From Lentisphaerota bacterium (lineage in GTDB: Bacteria; Verrucomicrobiota; Lentisphaeria; Oligosphaerales; Oligosphaeraceae), in NCBI GenBank assembly GCA_012799755.1, contig JAAZKQ010000087.1, positions 1 to 7,990 on the forward strand: 7,990 bases of DNA, read 5' to 3'. Below the pieces are notes generated by a model. It saw only the letters and a list, made by a program, of their open reading frames with translations. It ran no database searches and was not told the DNA's origin. A program made the position numbers and the translations under genes. Below, one piece after another: positions 1-6,385 of the stretch (the first letter of the stretch is position 1; each line of letters starts with the position of its first letter).

Positions 1-9
1 CATGTCACA

Positions 10-31
10 CTGCGGGCTACAAAGCCCGCAG
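10..31. repeat. Perfect 9-bp inverted repeat (hairpin) at left edge
   Basis: The arms CTGCGGGCT (10-18) and AGCCCGCAG (23-31) are perfectly complementary around a 4-nt ACAA loop, giving a GC-rich hairpin. No T-tract follows on the + strand. It could be an extragenic palindromic element or the end of transcription from a gene left of the window; neither can be decided here. Confidence 0.5.
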
Positions 32-102
32 CACGGCCGGAAAACAGGTGCTATCTTGGTGAAAGTGGACAAGACAGACGACCGTAGACAACATGTGCCA
101 TC

Positions 103-138
103 GTCCATAGCGTCCATACTGTCCATATTGTCCATAGT
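103..138. repeat. Tandem 9-nt repeat, 4 copies of GTCCATANN
   Basis: Four adjacent 9-nt units read GTCCATAGC, GTCCATACT, GTCCATATT and GTCCATAGT. The heptamer GTCCATA is invariant and the last two bases vary. The period is a multiple of three, so it gives repetitive peptides in open frames of both strands, but none of these looks like a gene. The array lies about 220 bases before the SDR start. Function unknown. Confidence 0.8.
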
Positions 139-360
139 AGCTTGCGGGAACAACAATTATCAACGAGTGACTGGTTACATAACGCCAATCTTGCTGCTTG
201 CGCCGTCGTGGACATGTACCCAAGCCGGGGTACAGTAAACAACCGTTGGCGGTCGGCGCATTTTATAGGCGCGGTGTGCCCCATCGTCGTGTTATTTCGT
301 GCTAACGAATTGTTCTCCAATAGGTTGCATTTGTTTGTTCTACAGGAAAGAGGCTGTATC

Positions 361-1101
361 ATGTCTGTCAAGTATGTTCTGATCACCGGCGCGACTGCCG
401 GTACGGGGCTGGCTATTGCCCGTCGCTTTCTCAAAGAGGGCTATGGGGTATGCCTCACCAGTCGGCGCGAAGAAGACGCGAAGAAGGCTGCCGCCACGCT
501 GGCAGAGAGTTTCAAGCTGCCCGTGCGGGGCTTTAAACTTGATCCTGCCGAGGGAGAGACCGGCGTCAATGCCGTCTTCGAGGAAATTGACGATCTGCAT
601 GCGTTGGTCCTGAATTCCGCGAATCTCGGTATGACACCGTCCCTGGCTGATCCGCTCACGCTGGACATCAAGGAGTGGTCAGAGGTCATCAATACCAACG
701 TGGTGTGGAACTTCATGCTGGCGCGCAGCGCGGCGCGGCTGATGCAGGATCATGGTGGCGCCATCGTCTTCATCGGTTCCAATACCTCCCGCCGCGCAGT
801 TGTCGGTCGCAGTGCCTATATCGCTTCAAAGGGCGCCATTGCCGCCATGACCAAGGCGCTCGCCTTGGATTTTGCGCCATACGGAATCCGCGTCAACTGC
901 CTCATGCCAGGCATGATTGCGACTATCCGTTGGGATGCCCGCAGCGCCGCCGATCAGGCGGCGTGCAATAAGCAAATACCGCTGGGAAAAGTCGCGACCT
1001 TTGAGGACATCGCCGAGGGCGCCTTCTTCCTTGCCCACTGCGCCACACAGTCCACCGGCAGCGAAATGATCATTGACGGCGGCGTTGACGCCAGGCTGTA
1101 A
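361..1101 (+). CDS. Short-chain dehydrogenase/reductase (SDR), classical type
   Basis: A 246-residue NAD(P)-dependent oxidoreductase, the usual length of a classical SDR, presumably cytosolic and acting on a hydroxyl/keto group of a small metabolite. The Rossmann nucleotide-binding motif TGATAGTG lies at residues 9-16. SRR at 34-36, after the second strand, suggests NADP(H) preference. The catalytic set is complete: N113, S140, Y153 and K157 (YIASK). PG at 183-184 and the C-terminal DGG at 239-241 are also typical. The structural NNAG motif is degenerate: NSAN at 85-88. ATG 361 was chosen because AGGAAAGAGG (344-353) lies 7 nt upstream and the protein then starts just before the first beta strand; the frame is open further upstream but without family features. 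The gene stands alone, with a hairpin terminator downstream. Gluconate 5-dehydrogenase-like and 3-oxoacyl-ACP-reductase-like activities are both possible; the substrate is unknown. Confidence 0.93.
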   Translation: MSVKYVLITGATAGTGLAIARRFLKEGYGVCLTSRREEDAKKAAATLAESFKLPVRGFKLDPAEGETGVNAVFEEIDDLHALVLNSANLGMTPSLADPLTLDIKEWSEVINTNVVWNFMLARSAARLMQDHGGAIVFIGSNTSRRAVVGRSAYIASKGAIAAMTKALALDFAPYGIRVNCLMPGMIATIRWDARSAADQAACNKQIPLGKVATFEDIAEGAFFLAHCATQSTGSEMIIDGGVDARL

Positions 1102-1125
1102 TATCGCCGCTCGCGCGAAGGCGCA

Positions 1126-1184
1126 TTTTTTATCCGCAGATTGCGCAGATTAACGCAGATTGTTTCTCACGCGAAGGAGCAAAG
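1126..1184 (+). repeat. 3'-end-associated repeat element, left copy
   Basis: This starts 24 nt after the SDR stop codon. Block A is TTTTTTATCCGCAGATT (1126-1142), continuing as two more CGCAGATT units (1145-1151 partial, 1154-1161) with a 9-10 nt period. Block B (1165-1184) has the core GCGAAGGAGCAAAG. A partial B core, GCGAAGGCGCA, also precedes block A at 1115-1125. The same blocks occur in the same order on the opposite strand at 2231-2314, just after the stop codon of the convergent isomerase gene. The element does not encode a protein. Confidence 0.7.
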
Positions 1185-1189
1185 GTGTA

Positions 1190-1218
1190 GGGGCGGCTGT
1201 GTAGAGCCGCTTCTTTTT
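1190..1218 (+). terminator. Probable rho-independent terminator of the SDR gene
   Basis: The arms GGGGCGGCT (1190-1198) and AGCCGCTTC (1205-1213) pair over nine positions (two G-U wobbles) around a 6-nt loop, and TTTTT (1214-1218) follows directly. The core GCGGCT/AGCCGC is perfect. It lies about 90 nt after the SDR stop and upstream of the prepilin promoter, so it would separate the two transcripts. A similar hairpin follows the prepilin gene. Confidence 0.6.
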
Positions 1219-1285
1219 CCGCAGGTTCCGTGGCTTCACGCTTACGTTTTGTTCGTGATTTCGTGGTTACGAGTAAGACAGGGTA

Positions 1286-1314
1286 TTGTAAATTTCTTGA
1301 AATATTGTTATCCT
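1286..1314 (+). promoter_or_regulatory. Sigma70-like promoter for the prepilin gene
   Basis: TTGTAA (1286-1291) and TATCCT (1309-1314) are separated by 17 nt in an AT-rich patch that contrasts with the GC-rich surroundings. The predicted start near 1321 would give a leader of about 65 nt before ATG 1387. Called from consensus only. Confidence 0.45.
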
Positions 1315-1386
1315 ATTTTTGTTCGCTCCTCGCTATGTGGCGGAGGACTATGTCTCCAGACAATTTTCCGAGAAAGGACCTTAGCT

Positions 1387-2091
1387 ATGAAATCCAAACG
1401 TCGCAACGTGTTCACTCTTATTGAGTTGTTGGTGGTCATCGCGATCATCGCCATCTTGGCGGCCATGCTGCTGCCGGCCTTGGCAAAGGCGCGTGAGAAG
1501 GCCCGGACAATCTCCTGCACCAGCAATCTGAAGCAACTGGGGCTCGGCGTGGCGATGTACGCCGATGACAATGCCGATGCATTGGTGTACTCGCACTACT
1601 TCATGCCCGGCGCCAACACAAGCAGTTTCAGCGACTCGACGTCGTGGCGGGCGATGCTCGCCGATGTGATCAGCGATCTCAAGATGTTCAATTGTCCCAG
1701 CACGACCATCAACTACGCCAGCTACGAAAAAGCCGGCAAGCGCGTCATCGGTGAAACCGGCGCCTGCAAGGCCGGCTACGGCATCAACACTGTCCACTAT
1801 AGCGGCGGTGGGCCAACGCCCTTCGACAGCTGTCGTACTCGCGGGCAGATCGTTAACCCGTCAACCTGCATCCACATTAGCGACAATGGCGGTACCGGCG
1901 GCGCAACACAGGTCAGCATTGGCTCTAATGACGCGAACTTTAGCCGCGTGCAATTCGGCACCGGCAACTACGACCGCCATGGCAGTGGTGACAATTACCT
2001 CTTCGTTGATGGTCACGTGCAGCTCTACAAGGCGGCGAACATACCCTGTAAGACCAGCGAATGCTGGTGGTCTATCAGTGGCAAGCACTAA
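1387..2091 (+). CDS. Prepilin-like protein with N-methylation domain and H-X9-DG motif
   Basis: A 234-residue protein of the PVC pseudopilin type. A short basic leader (MKSKRRNV) is followed by F9-T-L-I-E13 and a hydrophobic helix to about residue 28, the class-III signal recognised by prepilin peptidase and used for membrane anchoring. Cleavage is expected between V8 and F9, which leaves E13 as mature Glu5. The ALAKAREKAR, C44 and SNLKQLG segments follow, as in this family. H198 and D208-G209 form the H-X9-DG motif of the processing-associated domain (TIGR04294). There are seven cysteines (44, 103, 127, 149, 161, 221, 226) and a Gly/Ser/Asn-rich body. The start is supported by AAAGGA (1373-1378), 8 nt upstream. 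No secretion or pilus genes lie nearby, which is common for these multi-copy proteins. The role is probably a surface or envelope-associated pseudopilin; the actual function is unknown. The residue before the cleavage site is Val, not the usual Gly. Confidence 0.9.
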   Translation: MKSKRRNVFTLIELLVVIAIIAILAAMLLPALAKAREKARTISCTSNLKQLGLGVAMYADDNADALVYSHYFMPGANTSSFSDSTSWRAMLADVISDLKMFNCPSTTINYASYEKAGKRVIGETGACKAGYGINTVHYSGGGPTPFDSCRTRGQIVNPSTCIHISDNGGTGGATQVSIGSNDANFSRVQFGTGNYDRHGSGDNYLFVDGHVQLYKAANIPCKTSECWWSISGKH

Positions 2092-2105
2092 AACGGCATG
2101 AAATC

Positions 2106-2140
2106 GGGGCGGGCGCACAGGCCCGCTCCTGTTGGTTTTT
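2106..2140 (+). terminator. Hairpin after the prepilin gene, possible terminator
   Basis: GGGGCGGGC (2106-2114) pairs with GCCCGCTCC (2121-2129) over nine positions (one G-U) around a 6-nt loop, 15 nt after the prepilin stop. A T5 run (2136-2140) follows after a 6-nt gap, which is wider than ideal. It resembles the hairpin at 1190-1213 in sequence, stem length and loop size. Confidence 0.45.
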
Positions 2141-2198
2141 CTTGGGGAGAGCGGGTTGCCTGATCGGGCGGATCAGTCCGAGAAAAGCCCAACCCCTC

Positions 2199-2225
2199 AA
2201 AGCTCGGGACTCAGCCCCGAGCTTT
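2199..2225. terminator. Perfect 10-bp hairpin between convergent genes, possible bidirectional terminator
   Basis: AAAGCTCGGG (2199-2208) and CCCGAGCTTT (2216-2225) are perfectly complementary with a 7-nt loop. T-rich sequence follows on the + strand, and a GGGCTTTTCTC stretch lies further on in the minus direction. It sits between the convergent prepilin and isomerase genes, where a shared terminator is expected. On the minus strand it also closes the repeat element at 2231-2314. Confidence 0.5.
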
Positions 2226-2230
2226 GCTTT

Positions 2231-2314
2231 CTTTGCGCCTTCGCATGAGACAAAAGAAACACACCGGCGGCAAGACAGGCTGGCAAAAATCCGCGTCAAT
2301 CTGCGGATAAAAAA
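2231..2314 (-). repeat. 3'-end-associated repeat element, inverted right copy
   Basis: Read on the minus strand, block A (2314-2298) is identical over 17 bases to 1126-1142. Block B (2250-2231, core GCGAAGGCGCAAAG) matches 1165-1184 at 18 of 20 positions. The spacer between blocks is longer here (47 nt versus 22). The element begins 7 nt after the stop codon of the isomerase-like gene, so both copies share the same orientation relative to the gene they follow. Confidence 0.7.
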
Positions 2315-2321
2315 GCTTGGC

Positions 2322-3689
2322 TTATTCGATGAGAGCGATGCCGGTGATGGCGCAGAAATCACGGATGAGCGCCATGGCGTCGCCATAGGCGACGATGTAG
2401 TGCTGTCCGGCGACATGTTGCAGGAATTGATCGCTGGGGCAGGGCAGGACTACTTCAAGGCTGGGCAGCTGTGGCGCGGGTGGCGCCCAGCCGGCTTCCT
2501 CCCAGGCTTCGGGGCTTTGGGCTTCAGCCAGCGCGGCGTGGATGGCGAGCTTGCCGTCCTGAGTGAAGAGGCGGGCGATGGTGACCTGTCCGGTCTTGAG
2601 TTTCGAGACATTGAGCAGTCCTTCGCCGAAAGAGCCGAAGGCATTGGGCATGACTGTGATCGGCCCGTCAACAATGCTTCCCGGCACGTAATCCGGTACG
2701 CCCATGAGGGCCGACCGCTTGGTGAATTCGTAGAATTCGAGATAGGCGGGATTTTGGCCGGTGAGGGCCTTGATGATCAGCTGCGTCACGGCGCCGTAGG
2801 AGTCATTTTCCGGCACGGTGGGAATGGCCATGAGTTCATGCAGGAGCGTCATGGCGCCCGCCGGAGCAAATTTGAGCAGCTTCTTGACGCCGTCCACATC
2901 GCAGTAGCTGAAGGCGTCGTAGGCGCGGTCGTTGATCTTTTTCTGACAGGCCAGCGCAAATTTGACCGAATTCTCGACGGTGCCCGGCTGCGGCTCACGC
3001 AGGAATTGCCAGCTGCTGCGCACGCGCCGGCTTTGCGCGGCGATGTCGGCCTCGGCGATGCCGGCGATGATCTCTTGCAGTTCCAACAGATCGAAATGCT
3101 CGATTTCGACGCCGAGGACGCCTTTGAGGAGATTGCCGTCGTAGAGCGTGCCGTAGAGATTCATGTCGCGATAGCCGGCCATGCCGATCTTCGCCCTGCG
3201 CAAAGCCGCTGCGGCGCCGGCGGCGCGAAGGTACGTGGCGGCTTCGTCATAGCGCGGCGCGCTGTCCTTGAAATTGACCAGGTATTTGAGCTTGTAGCCC
3301 ATGGCAGCCAGCGGCGCGCGCAGGGCGGTGCTGCCGGCCTGGTCGGCGGTGGTGACGAAGCGATCTTTTTCGCGCCAGCCGGAGAGGCCCCAGAGCAGCA
3401 TGGGCTTGTGCTTGAAAGGCTCGATGGCACGCAGAACCGCCCAGCTGGGAATCCAGCCGGCGATGCACAGGACCAAGGCGTCGAAGGGTTCTTTGGCGAG
3501 GGCGGCGCCGGCCTGGTCGGCTTGCTGGCCGTCGGGATCGTCGCTGACGATGCCGCCGTCCACCAGCGTGATGCCGCGGCGACGCAGCTCATTGGCGGCG
3601 ACTGCGCAACGCGTGGTAATGAATTCGCGGGGCGTGTTGACTTCGCCAAAGCCGATGAAGCCGGCGCGGATAGTACTGAGGTCCATCAT
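2322..3689 (-). CDS. L-fucose/L-arabinose isomerase-fold protein
   Basis: A 455-residue protein resembling the compact FucI/AraA-like family, metal-dependent aldose-ketose isomerases; probably cytosolic and sugar-directed. The N-terminal part (residues 9-150) is a flavodoxin-like substrate domain with GFIGFGEVNTPREF (10-23) and a LVLCIAGWIPSW segment. Likely Mn-binding residues of the C-terminal half are E295 in PENDSYGA, an acidic residue near E318-E321, and H430 in GQHYIVAYGD (428-437). These positions are my alignment by eye. At 455 residues it is much shorter than FucI (about 590). ATG 3689 is chosen because AAGGAG (3703-3698) lies 8 nt upstream; a longer frame to 3794 adds an uncharacteristic segment. 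It is the last gene of the operon, 126 nt after the ceramidase-like gene, so it may be partly uncoupled from it. Many family members act on other sugars or are uncharacterised; the substrate is unknown. Confidence 0.85.
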   Translation of the reverse strand: MMDLSTIRAGFIGFGEVNTPREFITTRCAVAANELRRRGITLVDGGIVSDDPDGQQADQAGAALAKEPFDALVLCIAGWIPSWAVLRAIEPFKHKPMLLWGLSGWREKDRFVTTADQAGSTALRAPLAAMGYKLKYLVNFKDSAPRYDEAATYLRAAGAAAALRRAKIGMAGYRDMNLYGTLYDGNLLKGVLGVEIEHFDLLELQEIIAGIAEADIAAQSRRVRSSWQFLREPQPGTVENSVKFALACQKKINDRAYDAFSYCDVDGVKKLLKFAPAGAMTLLHELMAIPTVPENDSYGAVTQLIIKALTGQNPAYLEFYEFTKRSALMGVPDYVPGSIVDGPITVMPNAFGSFGEGLLNVSKLKTGQVTIARLFTQDGKLAIHAALAEAQSPEAWEEAGWAPPAPQLPSLEVVLPCPSDQFLQHVAGQHYIVAYGDAMALIRDFCAITGIALIE

Positions 3690-3697
3690 CGTTTTTT

Positions 3698-3703
3698 CTC
3701 CTT
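3698..3703 (-). promoter_or_regulatory. Shine-Dalgarno site fixing the isomerase start
   Basis: AAGGAG on the minus strand, inside a GGAGAAGGAGAAAAAACG leader, lies 8 nt before ATG 3689. It decides in favour of the first Met of the MM pair and against the longer open frame reaching 3794. Confidence 0.75.
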
Positions 3704-3815
3704 CTCCGAAAGTTGGCAGCAAGAGTTGGTTGAGGGCCTGGTATTTACTGAAGAGTGCGACCTTGACAGTGGGCGGTGCCGATGTCGCCGCCAAGTTCCG
3801 TGTTGCTCATGCTGT

Positions 3816-5270
3816 TCATGTGAGGAAGAACGAATTGATTCTTTGCACGGCGGTGTCGGCGAGCAGATAGCCGCCGTCGGAACCGACAATGCCGTTGACG
3901 ATGAGGCCGCCGTAACCGCCGTAGCGCTCGGCTTCGGGACTGGGCAGATAGCTGCCGCTGCCGCCGGAGAGCTGGACGACGAAGGTCTGTTTGGCGAGAC
4001 TGCGGGCCTTGATGATCTGGCCGAAGACCAAGTAGAGCTCGAAGGGCACATTGACCATGGCGCAATCGCCAATGCGCAGGGTTTGCATGTCGTAGCTGAA
4101 ACGCGGCGTGGCGTCCTGGGTTTCGTAGCGCTTGACGACGGCCTTGGCGTTCTGGATGAGCACAAAGTGATGCAACTTGCTGTCGTAGGGACCGGGGCGG
4201 CCCGGAATGGCCTCGTTGTCATGAGTCTCCTTGCAGAAAGCCAGGAATGCGGCGTGCTCCGGCATGATCGTCGTCAGCCGGGCGATTTCGGCCTTGGCCT
4301 TGACATAGTCGCAATAGCCGGCGCGGCGGATTGGCAGGTCCACCCGCGCGCAGCGGTGCTGAAATTGCGGGTCGGCCTGGATTGCCGAGGCGGGAGTCTG
4401 CTTGAACGCAGCCATGGTGGCCGTGAACAGCCGTTGCGCATGGACGGCGACACCGTCGGCGTGCCAGAAGTCCGGCTCATTGCGATAGCGGCGGACGAGA
4501 TCACGTGGCGACTGACAGCCCGCCGCGCTGATCTGGCAGAGCGTGTGGAAGTCCTCGCCGAATTCACCCTTGAGCAATTCACGGGTGGCGCCCATGTAGT
4601 CGCTGGAGATCTCATAGGTGGCTTCCATGACCTGCGACGGGCAAGCGACGTTGACGATGGCGCCGGTGGGGCGCTGCTGCGCGTCGTAGGTGAACAGCAG
4701 TTCCACGCCCGAGTCTTCGCCCGCTTCCATGCCGACGAAATCGGCGCGGCTGGTGTCGCCGTACATTTCGGCGCAGCCATTGGCGTAGACGGCGCGGCGG
4801 CAATGGCCGATGCGAGCGTGGCCGAAGGCGTTGGCGATGGCGCCGGGCCGGCGCTTCGTCCAAGCCTGTTTGACGGCGTCAAGGATGCGTTTGAGCAGGA
4901 ATTCGATGTAGTCGGCGGGTTTGAGGGCTTCGTCGTCCAATGGCAGCCAGTCACGGAAGAGTCCGGCAGGGCGCACATAGGGCGCGTTGTGGGTGTGAAT
5001 GGCGTTGAGGAAAATTGTCTGCGGCGCTATGGCCGGTATGGCTTGGTGGATGACGTCCCGCGCCTGGTTTTGGAGTTCTTCGGGGATACCGACCACGTCA
5101 AGGGCGATCATCACCGCGAGTTCCTGCTCTTTCTGCATGACGAGGGCGACGGCCTTGAGACGCGAGTGGATGCCGCGCGCCACGCGCTGGTAGTACTGGC
5201 CGGCCAATTCGACTTTGCGGGCATCCGGCGTGATGTCGGCTTCGCCCCAGCCAATCATGAAGCTGCTCAT
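3816..5270 (-). CDS. Neutral/alkaline ceramidase-like hydrolase (amidase fold), zinc site altered
   Basis: A 484-residue protein matching the N-terminal catalytic domain of neutral ceramidases (PF04734), zinc amidases that cleave N-acyl bonds. Visible landmarks, in family order: GWGEADITP (7-15); IHTHNAP (91-97), equivalent to the zinc-binding THTHSGP; VACPSQV (208-214), where ceramidases have a His before P-T-S; SSDYMGAT (222-229), like SDNMGYA; GCQSP (251-255), with S254 as candidate nucleophile, like GDTSP; PFELY (409-413), with the glutamate ligand; and SYLPSPEAERYGGYGG (440-455), with the tyrosine ligand and GGYE-like end. The usual second His ligand appears replaced by C210. No signal peptide is seen and the family's C-terminal Ig-like domain is absent, so a cytosolic enzyme acting on a small substrate, not membrane ceramide, is likely. 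ATG 5270 overlaps the upstream stop (ATGA), and GGTGA precedes it; an ATG at 5282 is the alternative. True substrate unknown. Confidence 0.82.
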   Translation of the reverse strand: MSSFMIGWGEADITPDARKVELAGQYYQRVARGIHSRLKAVALVMQKEQELAVMIALDVVGIPEELQNQARDVIHQAIPAIAPQTIFLNAIHTHNAPYVRPAGLFRDWLPLDDEALKPADYIEFLLKRILDAVKQAWTKRRPGAIANAFGHARIGHCRRAVYANGCAEMYGDTSRADFVGMEAGEDSGVELLFTYDAQQRPTGAIVNVACPSQVMEATYEISSDYMGATRELLKGEFGEDFHTLCQISAAGCQSPRDLVRRYRNEPDFWHADGVAVHAQRLFTATMAAFKQTPASAIQADPQFQHRCARVDLPIRRAGYCDYVKAKAEIARLTTIMPEHAAFLAFCKETHDNEAIPGRPGPYDSKLHHFVLIQNAKAVVKRYETQDATPRFSYDMQTLRIGDCAMVNVPFELYLVFGQIIKARSLAKQTFVVQLSGGSGSYLPSPEAERYGGYGGLIVNGIVGSDGGYLLADTAVQRINSFFLT

Positions 5271-6385
5271 AACTTCACCCATGTGCCTTGCTTAGCGGAT
5301 TGATAGACTTTGTCCATGAGATACTGGATGTAGATGCCCCGTTCGAGGGTCGGCCCCGTGGCCTGGCCCTTATGGACATCGCAGAGGAAATGGTAGAGGC
5401 AGTGCATGTGTCCACGCATCCAGCCGATGGCCGCCTTGGGTGTTGGGAAGCCGGCGGGTTTGGGATAACGTTGGCCGCAGTCAATGGCAGTCCAGCCGCG
5501 GAGGCCACCGAGGGGGCTGCCGCTGGCGGCGCAGTCATAGTAGTACAGCTTGTCCCAGTTCATGGGATCAAGGCGCAGGGCGCCCTTGCTGCCGTAGATT
5601 TCGAAGCTCACTTCGTCTTCCGTGCCGGTGGCGATTTTTGACGCCGTGATGGCGCCGACGGCGCCATTGGGCAGTTTGGCGGTGACGACCATGTTGTCCT
5701 CGGCGGTGACCGGCACGAGTTTCGCCGGGTCGTCCAGGGATGGGCGCTGCCGGTAGGCGATGTGCGTCGCCGCTTGCAGGGCCGCGAAGTCGCCGACGAG
5801 GTAGCTGATGAGGTCGAGAATATGGCTGCCCAAGTCGGCAACGGTGCCTGCCTCAAGCTTCCATTTCAAGGGCGCCTTGGGGTCAGCGCTGCCGCTGTGC
5901 AGATAGCGCCCGTTGAACTCCAGGATTTCGCCAATACGTCCTTCGTCAATGATCTGCTTGGCGCGCATGGTGGACGGGAAGAAGCGGTTCTGCAGGGTCA
6001 TCTGCGTCACGCCGCGATAGCCGGCGAGGGCCGCCTGCACCTGCTGCGCCTCGGCGTAGCTGGCCACCAGCGGCTTGTCGCAGTAGATGTGCTTGTTCTG
6101 GGCGATGGCCGCCAGCAACGCCTCGCAGTGGCAGGCGTTGGGCGAGCAGATATTGACGATGTCAATGTCGGGATTGTCGGTGATGTCGCGAATGTCAGTG
6201 CAGGCGTGGGGGGCGCCGACGAGGGCGGCGCCGCGGCGAGCGCTTTCGATGCGCGACGTGCAGATGTGGGTGATGCGCGTCGCGAAGTCCTGTTGCTCAT
6301 AGAAAAGCGGGATATTGGTGTAGCCGTAGGCATGGACTTTGCCGATGAAGCCGAAGCCAATGATACCGACGTTGTAGGTCTTCAT
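5267..6385 (-). CDS. Gfo/Idh/MocA family oxidoreductase
   Basis: A 372-residue NAD(P)-dependent dehydrogenase of the glucose-fructose oxidoreductase/inositol dehydrogenase family, normal length for it. The N-terminal Rossmann domain has GFGFIG (10-15), ICSPNACHCEA (79-89) and CDKPL (102-106), the family's EKP-type motif with catalytic-region K104. The C-terminal alpha/beta domain carries DLGSHILD (184-191), the G-x-H-x-x-D signature with H188. No Tat or Sec signal is seen, so it is cytosolic, unlike secreted GFOR-type members. It would oxidise or reduce a hydroxyl of a sugar or cyclitol, or its derivative. ATG 6385 overlaps the aminotransferase stop (ATGA), and AAGGAG (6399-6394) lies 8 nt upstream. 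Its stop overlaps the ceramidase-like start in the same way, so the three genes are probably translationally coupled. Substrate cannot be read from sequence. Confidence 0.92.
   Translation of the reverse strand: MKTYNVGIIGFGFIGKVHAYGYTNIPLFYEQQDFATRITHICTSRIESARRGAALVGAPHACTDIRDITDNPDIDIVNICSPNACHCEALLAAIAQNKHIYCDKPLVASYAEAQQVQAALAGYRGVTQMTLQNRFFPSTMRAKQIIDEGRIGEILEFNGRYLHSGSADPKAPLKWKLEAGTVADLGSHILDLISYLVGDFAALQAATHIAYRQRPSLDDPAKLVPVTAEDNMVVTAKLPNGAVGAITASKIATGTEDEVSFEIYGSKGALRLDPMNWDKLYYYDCAASGSPLGGLRGWTAIDCGQRYPKPAGFPTPKAAIGWMRGHMHCLYHFLCDVHKGQATGPTLERGIYIQYLMDKVYQSAKQGTWVKL

Larger units (their letters stand above)
1..360. other. Non-coding leader region before the SDR gene
   Basis: No convincing gene is visible in these 360 bases. 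Open frames exist on both strands, but they have low-complexity or unstructured translations, no Shine-Dalgarno sites and no recognisable domain. The stretch contains a perfect 9-bp hairpin at 10-31 and a tandem GTCCATA array at 103-138, both listed separately. The last 20 bases carry the ribosome binding site of the SDR gene. I could not find a convincing -35/-10 pair for that gene, so its promoter is unassigned. Confidence 0.6.

Noticed and set aside
142..360. N-terminal extension of the SDR protein
   Set aside because: The frame is open, but the added 73 residues look unstructured, there is no Shine-Dalgarno at the upstream start, and ATG 361 has a strong one and fits the family's N-terminus.
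1134..1161. CRISPR-like array from the repeated CGCAGATT units
   Set aside because: The units are 9-10 nt and adjacent, with no spacers and no cas genes; this is a short tandem repeat inside an intergenic element.
1126..2314. Composite transposon carrying the prepilin gene between terminal inverted repeats
   Set aside because: No transposase or target-site duplication is visible, the two repeat copies differ in length and spacing, and each is better explained as lying at the 3' end of its neighbouring gene.
3690..3794. 35-residue N-terminal extension of the isomerase-like protein from a TTG
   Set aside because: The strong AAGGAG before ATG 3689 and the start of the first beta strand just after that Met make the shorter protein the better call.
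2061..5303. Very long + strand open frame (1080 codons) opposite the operon
   Set aside because: It lies antisense to two well-recognised genes. Its translation is a compositional mirror of them (rich in Gly, Ala, Val, Asp, Glu) with no domain landmarks; long antisense frames are expected in GC-rich DNA.
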